The notes: generated from the sequence alone by a model not told the origin. A DNA stretch of 64,000 bases from an uncultured Paraglaciecola sp. (GCF_937123705.1 NZ_CAKZKO010000164.1:1-64000); one strand, 5' to 3'; positions 28,662 through 38,621 are shown, counted from the first letter of the stretch. Numbers and translations: made by a program.

Positions 28662-30925
28662 TATGCGACTCCTCCTTGTAACTCGTTTTCAAATAGGTCT
28701 GGGAGTCTACTTTCTAGCTCTTTGTGTTTTTTATAAGTTTCTGAAAGTAGAGATTTGTTTGAAAATCGTTGAAGAGTATCCTCTATCCACAAGGTCCTAG
28801 GTAACACTTCTGATTCAAAAAATGGAAGGTTACGTTCAGCAAGTACAGCTCCAAACCTTTCTACTTGGCTAAGGTAGTGAATCATATTAAAGGCTGTTTC
28901 TTTGCTTTCAATTATAATGTGATCTCCAAACTTTTCATCTTCTACCTTTGCATTTACAGCAATACCAAGTGTATTTATTTCGTAATTTTCGTCATTAGAA
29001 GTTTTTCGAAGTGATGTCTGCAATTGCATATCACGAGCTTTCTTTAATATTTTTGTAATGCTTGGTTTAAACAGGTTCTCTGATATATCGTTCATTACCA
29101 GTCTTGATATACGACCTCTTTGATTAATTGCGTCTTTGTTGGCTTCTCCGATATAACTTAATCTTTCTACTTCAGCATTGTGAGAGTTTTGATTTACTAG
29201 GTCACTTTCACGATACAAGTCATAACGACTGTGAACCGATGAATTCTTGATATGCGAAAGTTTGAATAATGAGACAGGAACAGCATCACTATACCTCTGT
29301 GTATATACCTTTCGAGGTTCATCAATTTTATCCCTATTCTCTTGATAGAAAGCCTCAAAAGCAGGTGCAGTAGATTTATCAAGTGCGAGATATGCTTTTA
29401 AAAAGATCGGTTCAACTTTTCTTTTCCTATGTTCTTCAATAACTAATTTCTTAATCACTTTGTCATCTAATATACGAGTTAGAAGTGCTGAATAGCTTGG
29501 TTGAGCTTCACCTTCATTATTTCGCGTAACGTATCTGAAAGCGTGAATTTTATTATTCGAGAATAAATTTTTTCGTGACTTTTCTATATTTACAAAATAA
29601 CTTTCTAGAGCTTTTGACTCTGCGAGCTGACCATCTAAAATAGGGTGACTATGTATGACGTCGCTTCGAGACTTATACGATTGACTGAAAATAGATATTA
29701 GTTTACCTGATTTGTTGTATTCACGAATGAACTGTCCTATTTGTCCATTACTAACATCACTTGGTTGTATACATAGCGTTGATAATATCCATGCCGCTAA
29801 AAGTTCTTCCAACGGGTTGGTAGCTTCAAGGTAGTTAGGCTCGAAAAGTAATGGGCAATTAAAGTTCTGCTTTTTTTGGATGTTTTCCTCTGAATATTGT
29901 AGAGGAGGCTGACTCAAAGGATGAATGGATAGTTTATGCTCCAACTTCGTGAAGACTGCTTTATTAAAAGCGTCCAATTTAAGAATTCTATAAGTTGTTG
30001 AGTTCTCTTTACTAATTGTTTCACTATGTTCATAGTGTTTGTGGACTAACCAAAACAAAGAGCTAGAGTATTTTCTTCTTGCATGTGTGGTGACTTTCTT
30101 AAAAATCTTATCACTATCTATTTTTTCAAGTTCTGAGTTTTCTATACTTTCAGTATCGATCAGTGAATAGCTGTTTACTGAGTTATAGGTCAGTATTGAG
30201 TTTATTTCCTCTTTTGCAGATAAAAGTATTTGAAGTACAGTACCAACTGTTATTTTGAAGCTATCCATCAAGATCTTTGCACTTTCTAGTTTCAAGTATG
30301 CCTGCTCTCCCATAATTGGTCTTAACCAAGGTAAGCTAAACCATGAACTTAAAGTTATTTGAGATCTACCTTCCGACGCACTTAAAGTCGTACTCTCCAG
30401 CAACATTAAAAGGTAATAGTATTGGTCGTCAGAAAGGTGAATTGAGCCTAACCCGTGTTTCATTATTACTATTAATTTGTCTAGTCCTGTTGATTGAGGT
30501 AAAAGTCCACGCTCATTAATGCGAAATACTTCATACTGGTGAAGTACGTCATAGCGGGCAATAGAGTCGATCTCAAAGGTGTTTAACCAAATTAAGAAAT
30601 CTCGAACACTTCTGACATGAGATCTGGTTTTCGCTTGTTCATTAAAGTAGTCCGATATCATTCCATCAGCGATGGCTAGAAAAATAGCTTCAGAAAATGT
30701 ATTGAAGATCTTTTCATTTGGGCCAATAAAGTGCTTGTGTCCTAAATTATCAAAAATAGCAATTCGACGAGGGCGCGGATCGATTAACTTGGGTTTGTTT
30801 GGTAGTAGCGCCTTAAAACCTTCTTTATGCTCTTTTCTAATAATATCAATATAGTTAATACAGTCGTTTGCAGCGACCTCTGAAACGGAAAAGATATGAG
30901 GATTTTCTATCAAATTCTCTTTCAT
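28661..30925 (-). CDS. ginB: Second recombination protein of the module (GinB-like)
   Basis: A 754-residue protein between two recognisable tyrosine recombinases in an overlapping operon. A segment EELLAAWILSTLCIQPSDVS (about 370) resembles the first box of tyrosine recombinases, but the usual Arg is replaced. I cannot locate a clean HxxR-Y set, so it may be catalytically degenerate. The length and position match the middle integrase of GInt elements. It overlaps both neighbours (4 bp upstream, 1 bp downstream). Confidence 0.65.
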   Translation of the reverse strand: MKENLIENPHIFSVSEVAANDCINYIDIIRKEHKEGFKALLPNKPKLIDPRPRRIAIFDNLGHKHFIGPNEKIFNTFSEAIFLAIADGMISDYFNEQAKTRSHVRSVRDFLIWLNTFEIDSIARYDVLHQYEVFRINERGLLPQSTGLDKLIVIMKHGLGSIHLSDDQYYYLLMLLESTTLSASEGRSQITLSSWFSLPWLRPIMGEQAYLKLESAKILMDSFKITVGTVLQILLSAKEEINSILTYNSVNSYSLIDTESIENSELEKIDSDKIFKKVTTHARRKYSSSLFWLVHKHYEHSETISKENSTTYRILKLDAFNKAVFTKLEHKLSIHPLSQPPLQYSEENIQKKQNFNCPLLFEPNYLEATNPLEELLAAWILSTLCIQPSDVSNGQIGQFIREYNKSGKLISIFSQSYKSRSDVIHSHPILDGQLAESKALESYFVNIEKSRKNLFSNNKIHAFRYVTRNNEGEAQPSYSALLTRILDDKVIKKLVIEEHRKRKVEPIFLKAYLALDKSTAPAFEAFYQENRDKIDEPRKVYTQRYSDAVPVSLFKLSHIKNSSVHSRYDLYRESDLVNQNSHNAEVERLSYIGEANKDAINQRGRISRLVMNDISENLFKPSITKILKKARDMQLQTSLRKTSNDENYEINTLGIAVNAKVEDEKFGDHIIIESKETAFNMIHYLSQVERFGAVLAERNLPFFESEVLPRTLWIEDTLQRFSNKSLLSETYKKHKELESRLPDLFENELQGGVA

Positions 30926-32130
30926 GCTGCTTTCTCCACAATGTTCATATAATCGCGCATCACAATATACCGAACGGTAGTTTTATATGCGTCGCCGTAT
31001 TTATTAAGTGCATGCCCTAAAGCATTGGCGACTTCTCTTATTGCGTCATTTTTTCCTTGTCCCTCTTTAATTTTTTTATCGTAAAGTAAAGTTGCAAATG
31101 TATGACGTAAACAATGGAATGAGTGATATTCTTTTAGGGCGGTTACGTTAGTTTTTAATTGTCTGAATACGGTGCTTGCATGCTTCGTCGATATCGCTTT
31201 GCCGAAATGACTTTTAGCTGCATTTAAAAGTAACCCATTTGGTTCTGGATATTTACTTAGTGCAATAATATCAGCACGCTCAGTTGCAATATATGATTCG
31301 ATGTCTCTTACCATATTTCTTGGTATATAAAGAAGTCTCGATTTCCCACCTTTCGTGTATTTAGATTTAAGTTGGTATTCGAAGTACTCAGTTCGAATTG
31401 GATAGCTAGATGTATCCTTTTCTTCTTTTTTGTATTGTTCGATAAGTTCTGATAAGCCGCCTTTACCATTAAGAATTAAACCAGCACATTCTTTAGCTCT
31501 TAAGCCTAAATGATATCCGCACTGTATGACCAAATTATCCGCTTTGGTTTTCGAAGCTAAAAGCAGTTCTTTTATTATACTTGAATGGATGTATTTGATT
31601 TGAAAGTTCTGTGCTTCTTTTTCTAATAGTTTTTTTCTTACTTCTTTCTTTATCTTAAATGAGCGCTGGTTTGTAATTCCTAAGTGAGTAAGGAAGTTAT
31701 AGTAAGCAGTAATAGCTGACTTCATACCTTTCAATGTTGTGTACTTTTCGATTTTATCTGGATATTCATAATTTAGAAATAAACTGATATCTTCATTATC
31801 AGCTATTTCAGTACAGTGCTCTAGCTCGTCATCAGGTAAAGAATTAGATTCACAATACTCAAGATACTTCAGTAAATGGCTGAGATAAGTTGTTTCGGTG
31901 TTATGAGATACATCACATCTTGTTAGGATAGTTTTTTCTTTAAACTCAGAAGTTTTAAACCTGTCAATACTAGAAATAGTTTTGAAAGAAAAGACTGTGC
32001 CTGTGCGGGTTAAGTCTATCGAAAATAGTAAAGGTAAAACTATTAAGTTCCCATCGTTATCGTAAAAGACGTGTAACTCATCGATTAGTTCACCGTTAAT
32101 GGTAATGTTTGTATACTTAACTTTTTTCAT
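30922..32130 (-). CDS. ginA: Tyrosine recombinase at the island end (GinA-like)
   Basis: A 402-residue phage-integrase-family recombinase. An N-terminal SAM-like core-binding domain precedes the catalytic domain: Arg in CGYHLGLRAKECAGL (about 210), a conserved Lys region, FHCLRHTFATLL (HxLRHT, about 341), the box-II His in ALGHALNKYG and Tyr candidates in TTVRYIVMRDYMN (about 385-395). It is the first gene of the recombination operon and faces away from the dinB junction, 79 bp from it. It likely mediates integration and excision of the island at dinB together with the next two proteins. Confidence 0.85.
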   Translation of the reverse strand: MKKVKYTNITINGELIDELHVFYDNDGNLIVLPLLFSIDLTRTGTVFSFKTISSIDRFKTSEFKEKTILTRCDVSHNTETTYLSHLLKYLEYCESNSLPDDELEHCTEIADNEDISLFLNYEYPDKIEKYTTLKGMKSAITAYYNFLTHLGITNQRSFKIKKEVRKKLLEKEAQNFQIKYIHSSIIKELLLASKTKADNLVIQCGYHLGLRAKECAGLILNGKGGLSELIEQYKKEEKDTSSYPIRTEYFEYQLKSKYTKGGKSRLLYIPRNMVRDIESYIATERADIIALSKYPEPNGLLLNAAKSHFGKAISTKHASTVFRQLKTNVTALKEYHSFHCLRHTFATLLYDKKIKEGQGKNDAIREVANALGHALNKYGDAYKTTVRYIVMRDYMNIVEKAA

Positions 32131-32212
32131 TTATTGCTCTTATTTTATACTTAGATTATTATAATGATATACGTACAAAAGTACTAGTTAAAATAAGTGT
32201 CGCATAAAGGAC
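32131..32212. other. Right end of the island and junction with dinB
   Basis: Island DNA between the recombinase start and the dinB coding sequence. The dinB frame resumes at about 32210 (codons D-C-Y-Y-A-A-V-E-M). Reading it upstream gives K-I-R-C-K-N and then a stop at 32189-32191, so everything before 32210 is foreign to dinB. An inverted pair GTAC-AAAA-GTAC lies at about 32173-32184, and a TATAAT-like -10 for the leftward operon is at about 32157-32162. The exact crossover point cannot be fixed without the other end. Confidence 0.65.
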
Positions 32213-33238
32213 TGTTATTATGCAGCCGTTGAGATGCGTGACAATCCTGCCTATCGCAATGTTCCCCTCGCCATAGGTGGCAGTAGCGACAGACGCGGGG
32301 TGATTTCTACCTGTAATTACCAAGCCCGTCAATTTGGGGTGCGCTCTGCTATGGCCACCGCTCATGCTTTAAAACTCTGCCCCGATTTAGTCTTAGCTCC
32401 GGGCAGAATGCAGTTGTATAGCGAAATATCTGCGCAAATTCGTGACATATTTAGGCGATACACCGATAAAATAGAGCCGTTATCTTTGGATGAAGCCTAT
32501 TTAGATGTGTCGGATTGCACACTATTTTCAGGCAGCGCCACACTCATTGCTGAAGATATTCGCCGCGCTATATTTACCGAAACCCAACTTACCGCATCTG
32601 CTGGCGTGGCTCCTTGTAAGTTTGTGGCCAAGATCGCCAGCGATGAAAACAAGCCCAATGGTATATGCGTGGTCACGCCTGAGACTCTCGACGCTTTTGT
32701 TGTCAAGCTTCCTCTTGGAAAAATTCCCGGTGTCGGCAAAGTCACCCAAGCTAAGTTAGCTGATTTAGGCTTATACAGCTGCGCCGATGTGCGCCATTAT
32801 CCTTTCGATGATTTAATCAAACGCTTTGGTAAATTTGGGCCGATTATTTGGGATAGAAGCCATGGTGTAGACGAGCGTAATTTAAGCACCGAAAGACGCC
32901 GAAAGTCCGTTGGGGTTGAACGCACTATGGCCGAAGATATTCACTCAGAACAAGCGTGCATTGATATGATAGATAGCTTGTTCCCCATGTTAGAAAAGCG
33001 CTTAACTAAGTCAGGCGCTACTATTCAAAGTCAGGGCATTAAACTTAAATTCGATGATTTTCAGCAAACCACTGTCGAGCATAAATGTCAGTTGTTAGAT
33101 AAAGACTATTTCTTAAAGCTTTTAACCGAAGGCCTTTCTCGCCAAGCCGGTCGTGGCATTAGGTTAGTAGGCTTACACGTAGGTTTGGCAGATCCTCAAA
33201 AGGACCAGCAATTGGCGTTTTCGTTTACATCAGCCTAA
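32210..33238 (+). pseudogene. dinB: DNA polymerase IV gene cut by island insertion
   Basis: A Y-family translesion polymerase remnant covering all but about the first nine residues. E. coli DinB begins MRKIIHVDMDCFFAAVEMRD; here only [11 protein letters not shown] onward is present. The lost stretch includes the first catalytic aspartate (Asp8). The later catalytic block [12 protein letters not shown], the palm, thumb and little-finger domains and a C-terminal QQLAFSF (clamp-binding-like) remain uninterrupted. An internal ATG at 32234 could start a 334-residue product, but without Asp8 it should not polymerise. The start codon and promoter presumably lie at the far end of the island. Confidence 0.88.
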
Positions 33239-33379
33239 TTCATAGCATTTTTGCTATAAGCTATTATCGGCAAAAGTAGGAGACTTAAAATCTGGTTCAC
33301 GTAAACTAGGAGCACACAGTGCGTCAGGTTTTTGATATTTAAAATATCATCTTAGTTTTTAAAAAAGTGAATAAAAATA

Positions 33380-34213
33380 ATGCCCAATGTAGTAGAGCTA
33401 CTCCAATTTATAAGTAACAACAAATTTGCAACTACATTGATTGCTTTTGCAGTGTTTCTGGCGATTAAGTTTTTTATCTTCAAGATCATAAATAGAAAAT
33501 CCAAAGAGCAGAAACGACTAAAAATTAATATGCTAAATAATATTTTTTCCATATTAATCATAGTGATGGTGTTTAACATATGGTCTGAAGAAATTCAAAA
33601 ATTTGCTTTTTCTATTGCCGCCTTTATCGTTGCTATCGTATTAGCCACAAGAGAGTTCATTCAGTGTTTTATTGGGTTTTTATACTTATTATCGAGCAGG
33701 CCGTTTCGTATTGGAGATTGGATCCAAGTAGGCACACACTATGGAGAAGTCTATGCCACTGATTGGATAAAACTCACATTATTAGAAGTAGACAAGGATA
33801 GCTATCACTACACCGGTAAGACCATGTTTGTGCCTAACAGCCAATTGATTACTGCCACCATAAAAAACCTCAATTTTCTAAAGCGTTACGCCATGCATCA
33901 TTTCACTATTGTTCGCGACGACAGCGTAAACCCTTTTGAATTTATTGATGTACTTTACGAAAAAGCTTGCTCGTATTGTGAGGACTTTAAGGATGTAGCC
34001 ATAAGATATAATCAATTAATAGAAAACAGACTAGAAGTTAGCATAGCAGGGCCGATGCCACATATTCAGGTAGCCACATCTGAACTAGGCGACACCCAAG
34101 TGTTCTTTACAATTTTTTGCCCAACAGACCGAGCACTAGAAATTGAGCAACAACTAACATCTGACTTTATGAGCATGTGGTTTGAACAAAAGGCCTCACA
34201 GCCGAAATTATGA
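33380..34213 (+). CDS. MscS-family mechanosensitive channel protein
   Basis: A 277-residue membrane protein with about three N-terminal helices (about 14-35, 53-72 and 75-108) and an MscS beta domain (RPFRIGDWIQVGTHYGEV, then TMFVPNSQLI). The pore-helix glycines are less regular than in E. coli MscS. It would release solutes under hypo-osmotic stress. It converges with another mscS-type gene 51 bp away; the two are clearly different in sequence. Confidence 0.82.
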   Translation: MPNVVELLQFISNNKFATTLIAFAVFLAIKFFIFKIINRKSKEQKRLKINMLNNIFSILIIVMVFNIWSEEIQKFAFSIAAFIVAIVLATREFIQCFIGFLYLLSSRPFRIGDWIQVGTHYGEVYATDWIKLTLLEVDKDSYHYTGKTMFVPNSQLITATIKNLNFLKRYAMHHFTIVRDDSVNPFEFIDVLYEKACSYCEDFKDVAIRYNQLIENRLEVSIAGPMPHIQVATSELGDTQVFFTIFCPTDRALEIEQQLTSDFMSMWFEQKASQPKL

Positions 34214-34264
34214 CATCCCTTTGAACCATTTAATTGCTAAGAGCCTAAGGCCTAGTAATCAATT

Positions 34265-35131
34265 CTAAGCCTTAGTATTAACAATAGTGATAGCGCCATC
34301 AAGGTGCACATCTCGTTGTGGGTAAGCCACGACAATATTATTTTCGGTGAGTAATTCATCTAGTTTAAAACGAATATTGCTGCGGGTTACGCGTAAACCA
34401 CCTTCAACTTTAGAGTTAATCCAAAAATTCACTTCGAAAATAAGTGCGTTATCTCCGAAATCCTCAAAACTCACAACGGGTGCGGGATCCGTCAACACTT
34501 CTGGTAGCGAGACTGTCGCTTCTAATAAAAGTTTAGCGGCAGTTTTAGCTGGCGTACCATAGGCCACACCTACACGAACATTTGTTCTGACTAAACTGTC
34601 GAGTAATGTCCAATTTACTACGGTATTTTCGAGCAATTTACTATTGGGGATGAGTAAATGTACGCCATCAACCCGTCTAATTCTGGTTGAACGGGTGTTA
34701 ATTTCTTCGACAATTCCTTTTGCACCTTCCACTTCTAAAAAATCACCTATCCGTATAGGACGTTCCCATAACAAAATCCAGCCACTTATAAAATTATTGA
34801 TAATATTCTGTGCTCCAAAACCAAATCCTATTGCAATTGCGCCAGACAAGAACGCAAAAGCGGCAATCGGAATATTCATCATATCTAAAGTTGTGAGTAA
34901 CAATATGGTAATGACAATTACATACAGAATTCGCTGTAAAAGGTGAATAATATTGGGATCCGTTTTATTCGACACTAAGCGGTTAGTAATGACCCTAATC
35001 GTCCACCTTGTTAATAGAAGTCCTCCATAGATTATAAAGGGAATAAAAAGTAAGCCGCCTAAGCTCACAGGTTGATCGGCAATTGTGATCACTGTTGAAG
35101 ACAACATTGCCTTAATTTGCTCTAAATCCAT
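34265..35131 (-). CDS. mscS: MscS-family mechanosensitive channel
   Basis: A 288-residue small-conductance channel. It has membrane helices at about 25-45, 62-82 and 85-110; the pore helix reads GAIAIGFGFGAQNIINNFISG, with the Gly/Ala packing of MscS; and the beta domain WERPIRIGDFLEVEGAKGIV is typical. It is the last gene of a leftward cluster with the RimB-like protease 12 bp upstream, so it is probably co-transcribed with rimK. Confidence 0.88.
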   Translation of the reverse strand: MDLEQIKAMLSSTVITIADQPVSLGGLLFIPFIIYGGLLLTRWTIRVITNRLVSNKTDPNIIHLLQRILYVIVITILLLTTLDMMNIPIAAFAFLSGAIAIGFGFGAQNIINNFISGWILLWERPIRIGDFLEVEGAKGIVEEINTRSTRIRRVDGVHLLIPNSKLLENTVVNWTLLDSLVRTNVRVGVAYGTPAKTAAKLLLEATVSLPEVLTDPAPVVSFEDFGDNALIFEVNFWINSKVEGGLRVTRSNIRFKLDELLTENNIVVAYPQRDVHLDGAITIVNTKA

Positions 35132-35143
35132 GCTACCCCCTAA

Positions 35144-35578
35144 TCAACTTGAGCCTAAAAATACCTTTGAAGGATCAACTAAGAATCTAGAGCCTATAGC
35201 TTCACGACCAAATAGCATGAGATAACTCATATCAGAGCGGTCGGTCAATGTAATTTCAATTTCCCACTTTTCCAAACCTAGCACTACAGGCGTTCGAATA
35301 ACATAGCGCTGCTCTGTGGTGCCATTAGAAGACTTTACATTTCTAACATCACTTATAGGCGCAACACATTGTACAACTGTGTCTACATTGTGAATGTCAG
35401 AGTGAATATCAAACTGAATACAATGGACACCTTTGACCATCTTTTTTTCAATATTATCAACATGCAGTGACGAGGTCTTTGCGCCGGTGTCGACTCGCAC
35501 TTGAAGCTCACTAATTGCAAGTTCAGGCAATGCAATCGATTCTATCCGTCCGATTATGGGTTTATTTTTTTGAGTCAC
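35144..35578 (-). CDS. RimB-like retropepsin-type protease (zinc protease family PF05618)
   Basis: A 144-residue protein of the RimK-linked family once called ATP-dependent zinc protease. The active-site-like motif VRVDTGAKTSSLHVDN resembles the DTG of retropepsins, with MLFGREAIGSRFLVDP near the end. In Pseudomonas the rimK operon partner RimB belongs here and influences S6 glutamylation. It lies 14 bp downstream of the aspartoacylase-like gene in the same operon. Confidence 0.8.
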   Translation of the reverse strand: MTQKNKPIIGRIESIALPELAISELQVRVDTGAKTSSLHVDNIEKKMVKGVHCIQFDIHSDIHNVDTVVQCVAPISDVRNVKSSNGTTEQRYVIRTPVVLGLEKWEIEITLTDRSDMSYLMLFGREAIGSRFLVDPSKVFLGSS

Positions 35579-35592
35579 AACTTTTCCTAGGC

Positions 35593-36612
35593 TTAGACGT
35601 TTTCGGGTAACAATTGTTCTTGTACGTTTTCAATATGCTCTGCGATTTCTTCATCATCTTCGCTAAAATAAGCAATATGAAACATCGCTTCCCCTTCCTG
35701 CACTAGAGGGATATTTTGTTTGCCTATTAATATGCCTGATCGGCTCGCCTTAACAGAATCAATAACTTCGCCATAAGGGCTACCAATCTCAGCTAATATT
35801 TGGCCTTTAGTCATTTGATCTCCTAGGTTTACTAGGTTATGCACTATACCACTGGCATTGGCTCTGACCCATTGACTACCATTTGCAACAAAAGGAGCGA
35901 GTTTTTTCCTTTTTGAAGGCGCTGCCTTTTTTGTCATACCTAGATGCTGCAACACATTAAGTATTCCTTTCATACCAGCACGAATTGAAAACTCATCAAA
36001 ACGCAATGCTTCGCCTGCCTCGTATAACAATATTTTGGTTTGGCTTTTAGCGGCGGCTTCTCGTAGTGAGCCATCTACCAAATTTGAATTAAGTAACACT
36101 GGCACACCAAACACTTCAGCCAACTCTTTTGTCTCAGCATCTGACATGTTCGCTCGAATTTGCGGTAAATTTGAACGATGGATCGCACCAGTATGTAAAT
36201 CAATCCCATAATCGCAATGCTTAACGATTTCATTCAGAAAAATATGGGCCACCCTGCCCGCTAAAGAGCCCCTAGCAGAACCCGGAAAGCTACGGTTTAG
36301 ATCACGCCTGTCGGGCATATAGCGACTTTGATTAACAACGCCATACACATTAACCATAGGTACAGCGATGACAGTTCCATTAACAATTTTGAACTTTTTC
36401 TGATTGATTAGTCTTCGAATAATCTCAATACCATTTAGCTCATCACCGTGCACCGCGGCACTAAGAAATATAGTTGGGCCTGGCTTTTTTCCTCGAATGA
36501 TATGTACAGGCAAAGACACATTCGCATCTGTATATAACTTAGCAACGGGCAGCTCTATCTTCTTTTGCTCACCGGGCAAAATATCAAATTCACCAATACG
36601 TAGGGTGTTCAT
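35593..36612 (-). CDS. Succinylglutamate desuccinylase/aspartoacylase-family hydrolase
   Basis: A 339-residue zinc-dependent hydrolase of the M14-like AstE/AspA family. Zinc ligands occur in AAVHGDELNGIEI (His, Glu) and YGIDLHTGAIHR (His); arginines appear in RRDLNRSFPGS. The C-terminal beta-sheet domain (about 250-325) resembles a biotinyl-lipoyl fold (GEVIDSVKASRSGILI). It lies between rimK and the RimB-like gene, so trimming of glutamate tails or a related amide bond is plausible. This is inferred from context. Confidence 0.82.
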   Translation of the reverse strand: MNTLRIGEFDILPGEQKKIELPVAKLYTDANVSLPVHIIRGKKPGPTIFLSAAVHGDELNGIEIIRRLINQKKFKIVNGTVIAVPMVNVYGVVNQSRYMPDRRDLNRSFPGSARGSLAGRVAHIFLNEIVKHCDYGIDLHTGAIHRSNLPQIRANMSDAETKELAEVFGVPVLLNSNLVDGSLREAAAKSQTKILLYEAGEALRFDEFSIRAGMKGILNVLQHLGMTKKAAPSKRKKLAPFVANGSQWVRANASGIVHNLVNLGDQMTKGQILAEIGSPYGEVIDSVKASRSGILIGKQNIPLVQEGEAMFHIAYFSEDDEEIAEHIENVQEQLLPENV

Positions 36613-36626
36613 AGAATTATCTCAGC

Positions 36627-37532
36627 TCACCCTTGACCACGGGTTTTATTACTATTTGGCTTGGCATTTTTTTCTATAAATGAAAAAACCATGCCAGCTA
36701 TATCTTTGCCTGTAGCTTTTTCTATCCCCTCTAAGCCTGGTGATGAGTTCACTTCCATTACCATTGGCCCATTTTGTGAGCGCAACAAGTCAACACCACA
36801 TAAATTTAGGCCCATGGCTTTAGCCGCACTAACCGCTGTTTCTCGTTCTTGTTTCGATAACTTGACGATTTCAGCAGAGCCGCCTCTATGCAAATTAGAA
36901 CGAAATTCACCTTCGGCCCCCTGTCGTTTCATAGCTGCAACGACCTTTCCGCCCACAACTAAACAACGAATATCCGCTCCACCGGCCTCCTTGATAAATT
37001 CTTGCACTAAAATATTGGCTTTTAGGCCCATAAAGGCTTCGATTATTGCTTCGGCTGCCTTAGCCGTATCCGCTAAAACCACGCCAATACCCTGTGTACC
37101 TTCTAATAACTTGATAACAACAGGCGCTCCCCCCACATTTTTGATCAAATCTTTAATGTTATCTGGTTTGCTTGCAAACCCTGTTCTAGGTAAGCCTATG
37201 CCTTTTCGAGACAAGAGTTGTAAGGAGCGAAGCTTGTCTCGTGAGCGACTTATGGCCACAGAGTCATTGATATTAAAGGTTCCCATCATTTCAAATTGTC
37301 GAGCGACAGCGGTACCGTAAAATGTTACTGAAGCGCCAATTCGAGGAATAATTGCGTCATATTTGGGAAGTTCTGCTCCGCGATAACGCACCGTCGGCCT
37401 GCTACTCGTTATATCCATGTAGCAATGCAAGGTATCGATGATATCAACCTCATGTCCTAAAGCTTCCCCCGCTTCTTTTAATCGACGGGTAGAATAGAGG
37501 TTCTTATTTCGGGATAAAATAGCAATTTTCAT
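36627..37532 (-). CDS. rimK: Ribosomal protein S6 L-glutamate ligase RimK
   Basis: A 301-residue ATP-grasp ligase that adds glutamates to the C-terminus of ribosomal protein S6. It has the N-terminal RimK domain ([18 protein letters not shown]), the ATP-grasp core ([19 protein letters not shown]) and the metal site [14 protein letters not shown]. The ATG at 37532 was chosen because the fold begins there. It opens a leftward operon with short gaps (14, 14 and 12 bp) through the aspartoacylase, RimB-like and mscS genes. Confidence 0.9.
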   Translation of the reverse strand: MKIAILSRNKNLYSTRRLKEAGEALGHEVDIIDTLHCYMDITSSRPTVRYRGAELPKYDAIIPRIGASVTFYGTAVARQFEMMGTFNINDSVAISRSRDKLRSLQLLSRKGIGLPRTGFASKPDNIKDLIKNVGGAPVVIKLLEGTQGIGVVLADTAKAAEAIIEAFMGLKANILVQEFIKEAGGADIRCLVVGGKVVAAMKRQGAEGEFRSNLHRGGSAEIVKLSKQERETAVSAAKAMGLNLCGVDLLRSQNGPMVMEVNSSPGLEGIEKATGKDIAGMVFSFIEKNAKPNSNKTRGQG

Positions 37533-37661
37533 AATGTTTCCAGTACTCAAAAAGTAGCGTTTTTCTGAGCTTGACGTGAAGAATTGAAGAGACGTTAACG
37601 GTAGACCTTAATACAACAAAACGCTACATATTTGTAACTACCTATACTCAAAAAAAAACTT

Positions 37662-38621
37662 TTAAAACCATTTTTTCTTTTTAAACAACCATACTTGAAA
37701 AGCGACTATCACTATTAATATCCCTACAAAAATAGCAAAGGCATAACTGTTTTCAGCACCAGGAATGCCTCCCACATTAATACCTAGCAAACCCGTCAGA
37801 AAGCCTAAGGGTAAAAACAAAGCAGCCACAATTGATAACACAAACATCCTATTATTCATCTGTTCTGCTAAAGTGTTGTTCAATTCCTCTTGACTGACTA
37901 TTGCTCTGTCTTTAGCCGAATCTAAGTCCTCAATTAGGCGAGTTAAATGATCTGCCGTTTCTCTTAATTGAATTTTTTCTTCTACTGAAAATAATGAAAT
38001 TTTGTCACTGAGCAGTTGTGTCATTGCCTCTCGCTGTGGTGACAAATAACGCCTCAAAGAAATAATTTGCCTGCGAATATCTGAAAGCTCACTTCTAAGT
38101 GTATAACTACTTGAAACTAATATATTTTCTTCTATATCAGACACTTTATCCTCAATTTCGTAAATCGTATGACTCATTCTAGAAATTAAGCGATCGGCTA
38201 ATAAGGTAATAAACGCTGAGGGCGTTTGTGGGCCAATTCCTTTATCAAAATCAACCGCGATATCTTTAGTGGACAATAATAAGCGCCGCCTAGTACTGAT
38301 GATTTTGTCTTTGGTAAACCATAGGCGAATTGAAACCATATCTTCTGGATTACTGTTAGGCGATAAATTAACACCTCGCAGCGAAATTAGTACACCATCC
38401 ATTAAGACTGTAGCGCGTGGTCGAGTCTCTTCATTTAATAGCGCACTAACGACGACTTCTGGCAATTGACTTTGTTCATTAAGCCATTGTTTTGCAGAGT
38501 CCGAGGTATAATCAAAATGTAGCCAATGCTGCTTATCGGTATCCAGTGAATCCAGTGAAAGTATTTTGTTATCTGGTTCACCAATATTAAAATAGTAGCC
38601 AAAAATAAACTCAGTTTGCAT
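37662..38621 (-). CDS. zntB: CorA-family zinc transporter ZntB
   Basis: A 319-residue CorA-superfamily protein. A large N-terminal cytoplasmic domain with long helices precedes two C-terminal membrane helices. The loop signature is TGLLGINVGGIPG, the GxN form of ZntB rather than the GMN of magnesium CorA. The C-terminal basic tail (FKKKKWF) is usual. ZntB transports zinc with protons. It is separated from rimK by 129 bp. Confidence 0.85.
   Translation of the reverse strand: MQTEFIFGYYFNIGEPDNKILSLDSLDTDKQHWLHFDYTSDSAKQWLNEQSQLPEVVVSALLNEETRPRATVLMDGVLISLRGVNLSPNSNPEDMVSIRLWFTKDKIISTRRRLLLSTKDIAVDFDKGIGPQTPSAFITLLADRLISRMSHTIYEIEDKVSDIEENILVSSSYTLRSELSDIRRQIISLRRYLSPQREAMTQLLSDKISLFSVEEKIQLRETADHLTRLIEDLDSAKDRAIVSQEELNNTLAEQMNNRMFVLSIVAALFLPLGFLTGLLGINVGGIPGAENSYAFAIFVGILIVIVAFQVWLFKKKKWF

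Noticed and set aside
32234..33238. A functional short DNA polymerase IV starting at the internal ATG
   Set aside because: The first catalytic aspartate is missing and no proper ribosome binding site precedes that ATG.
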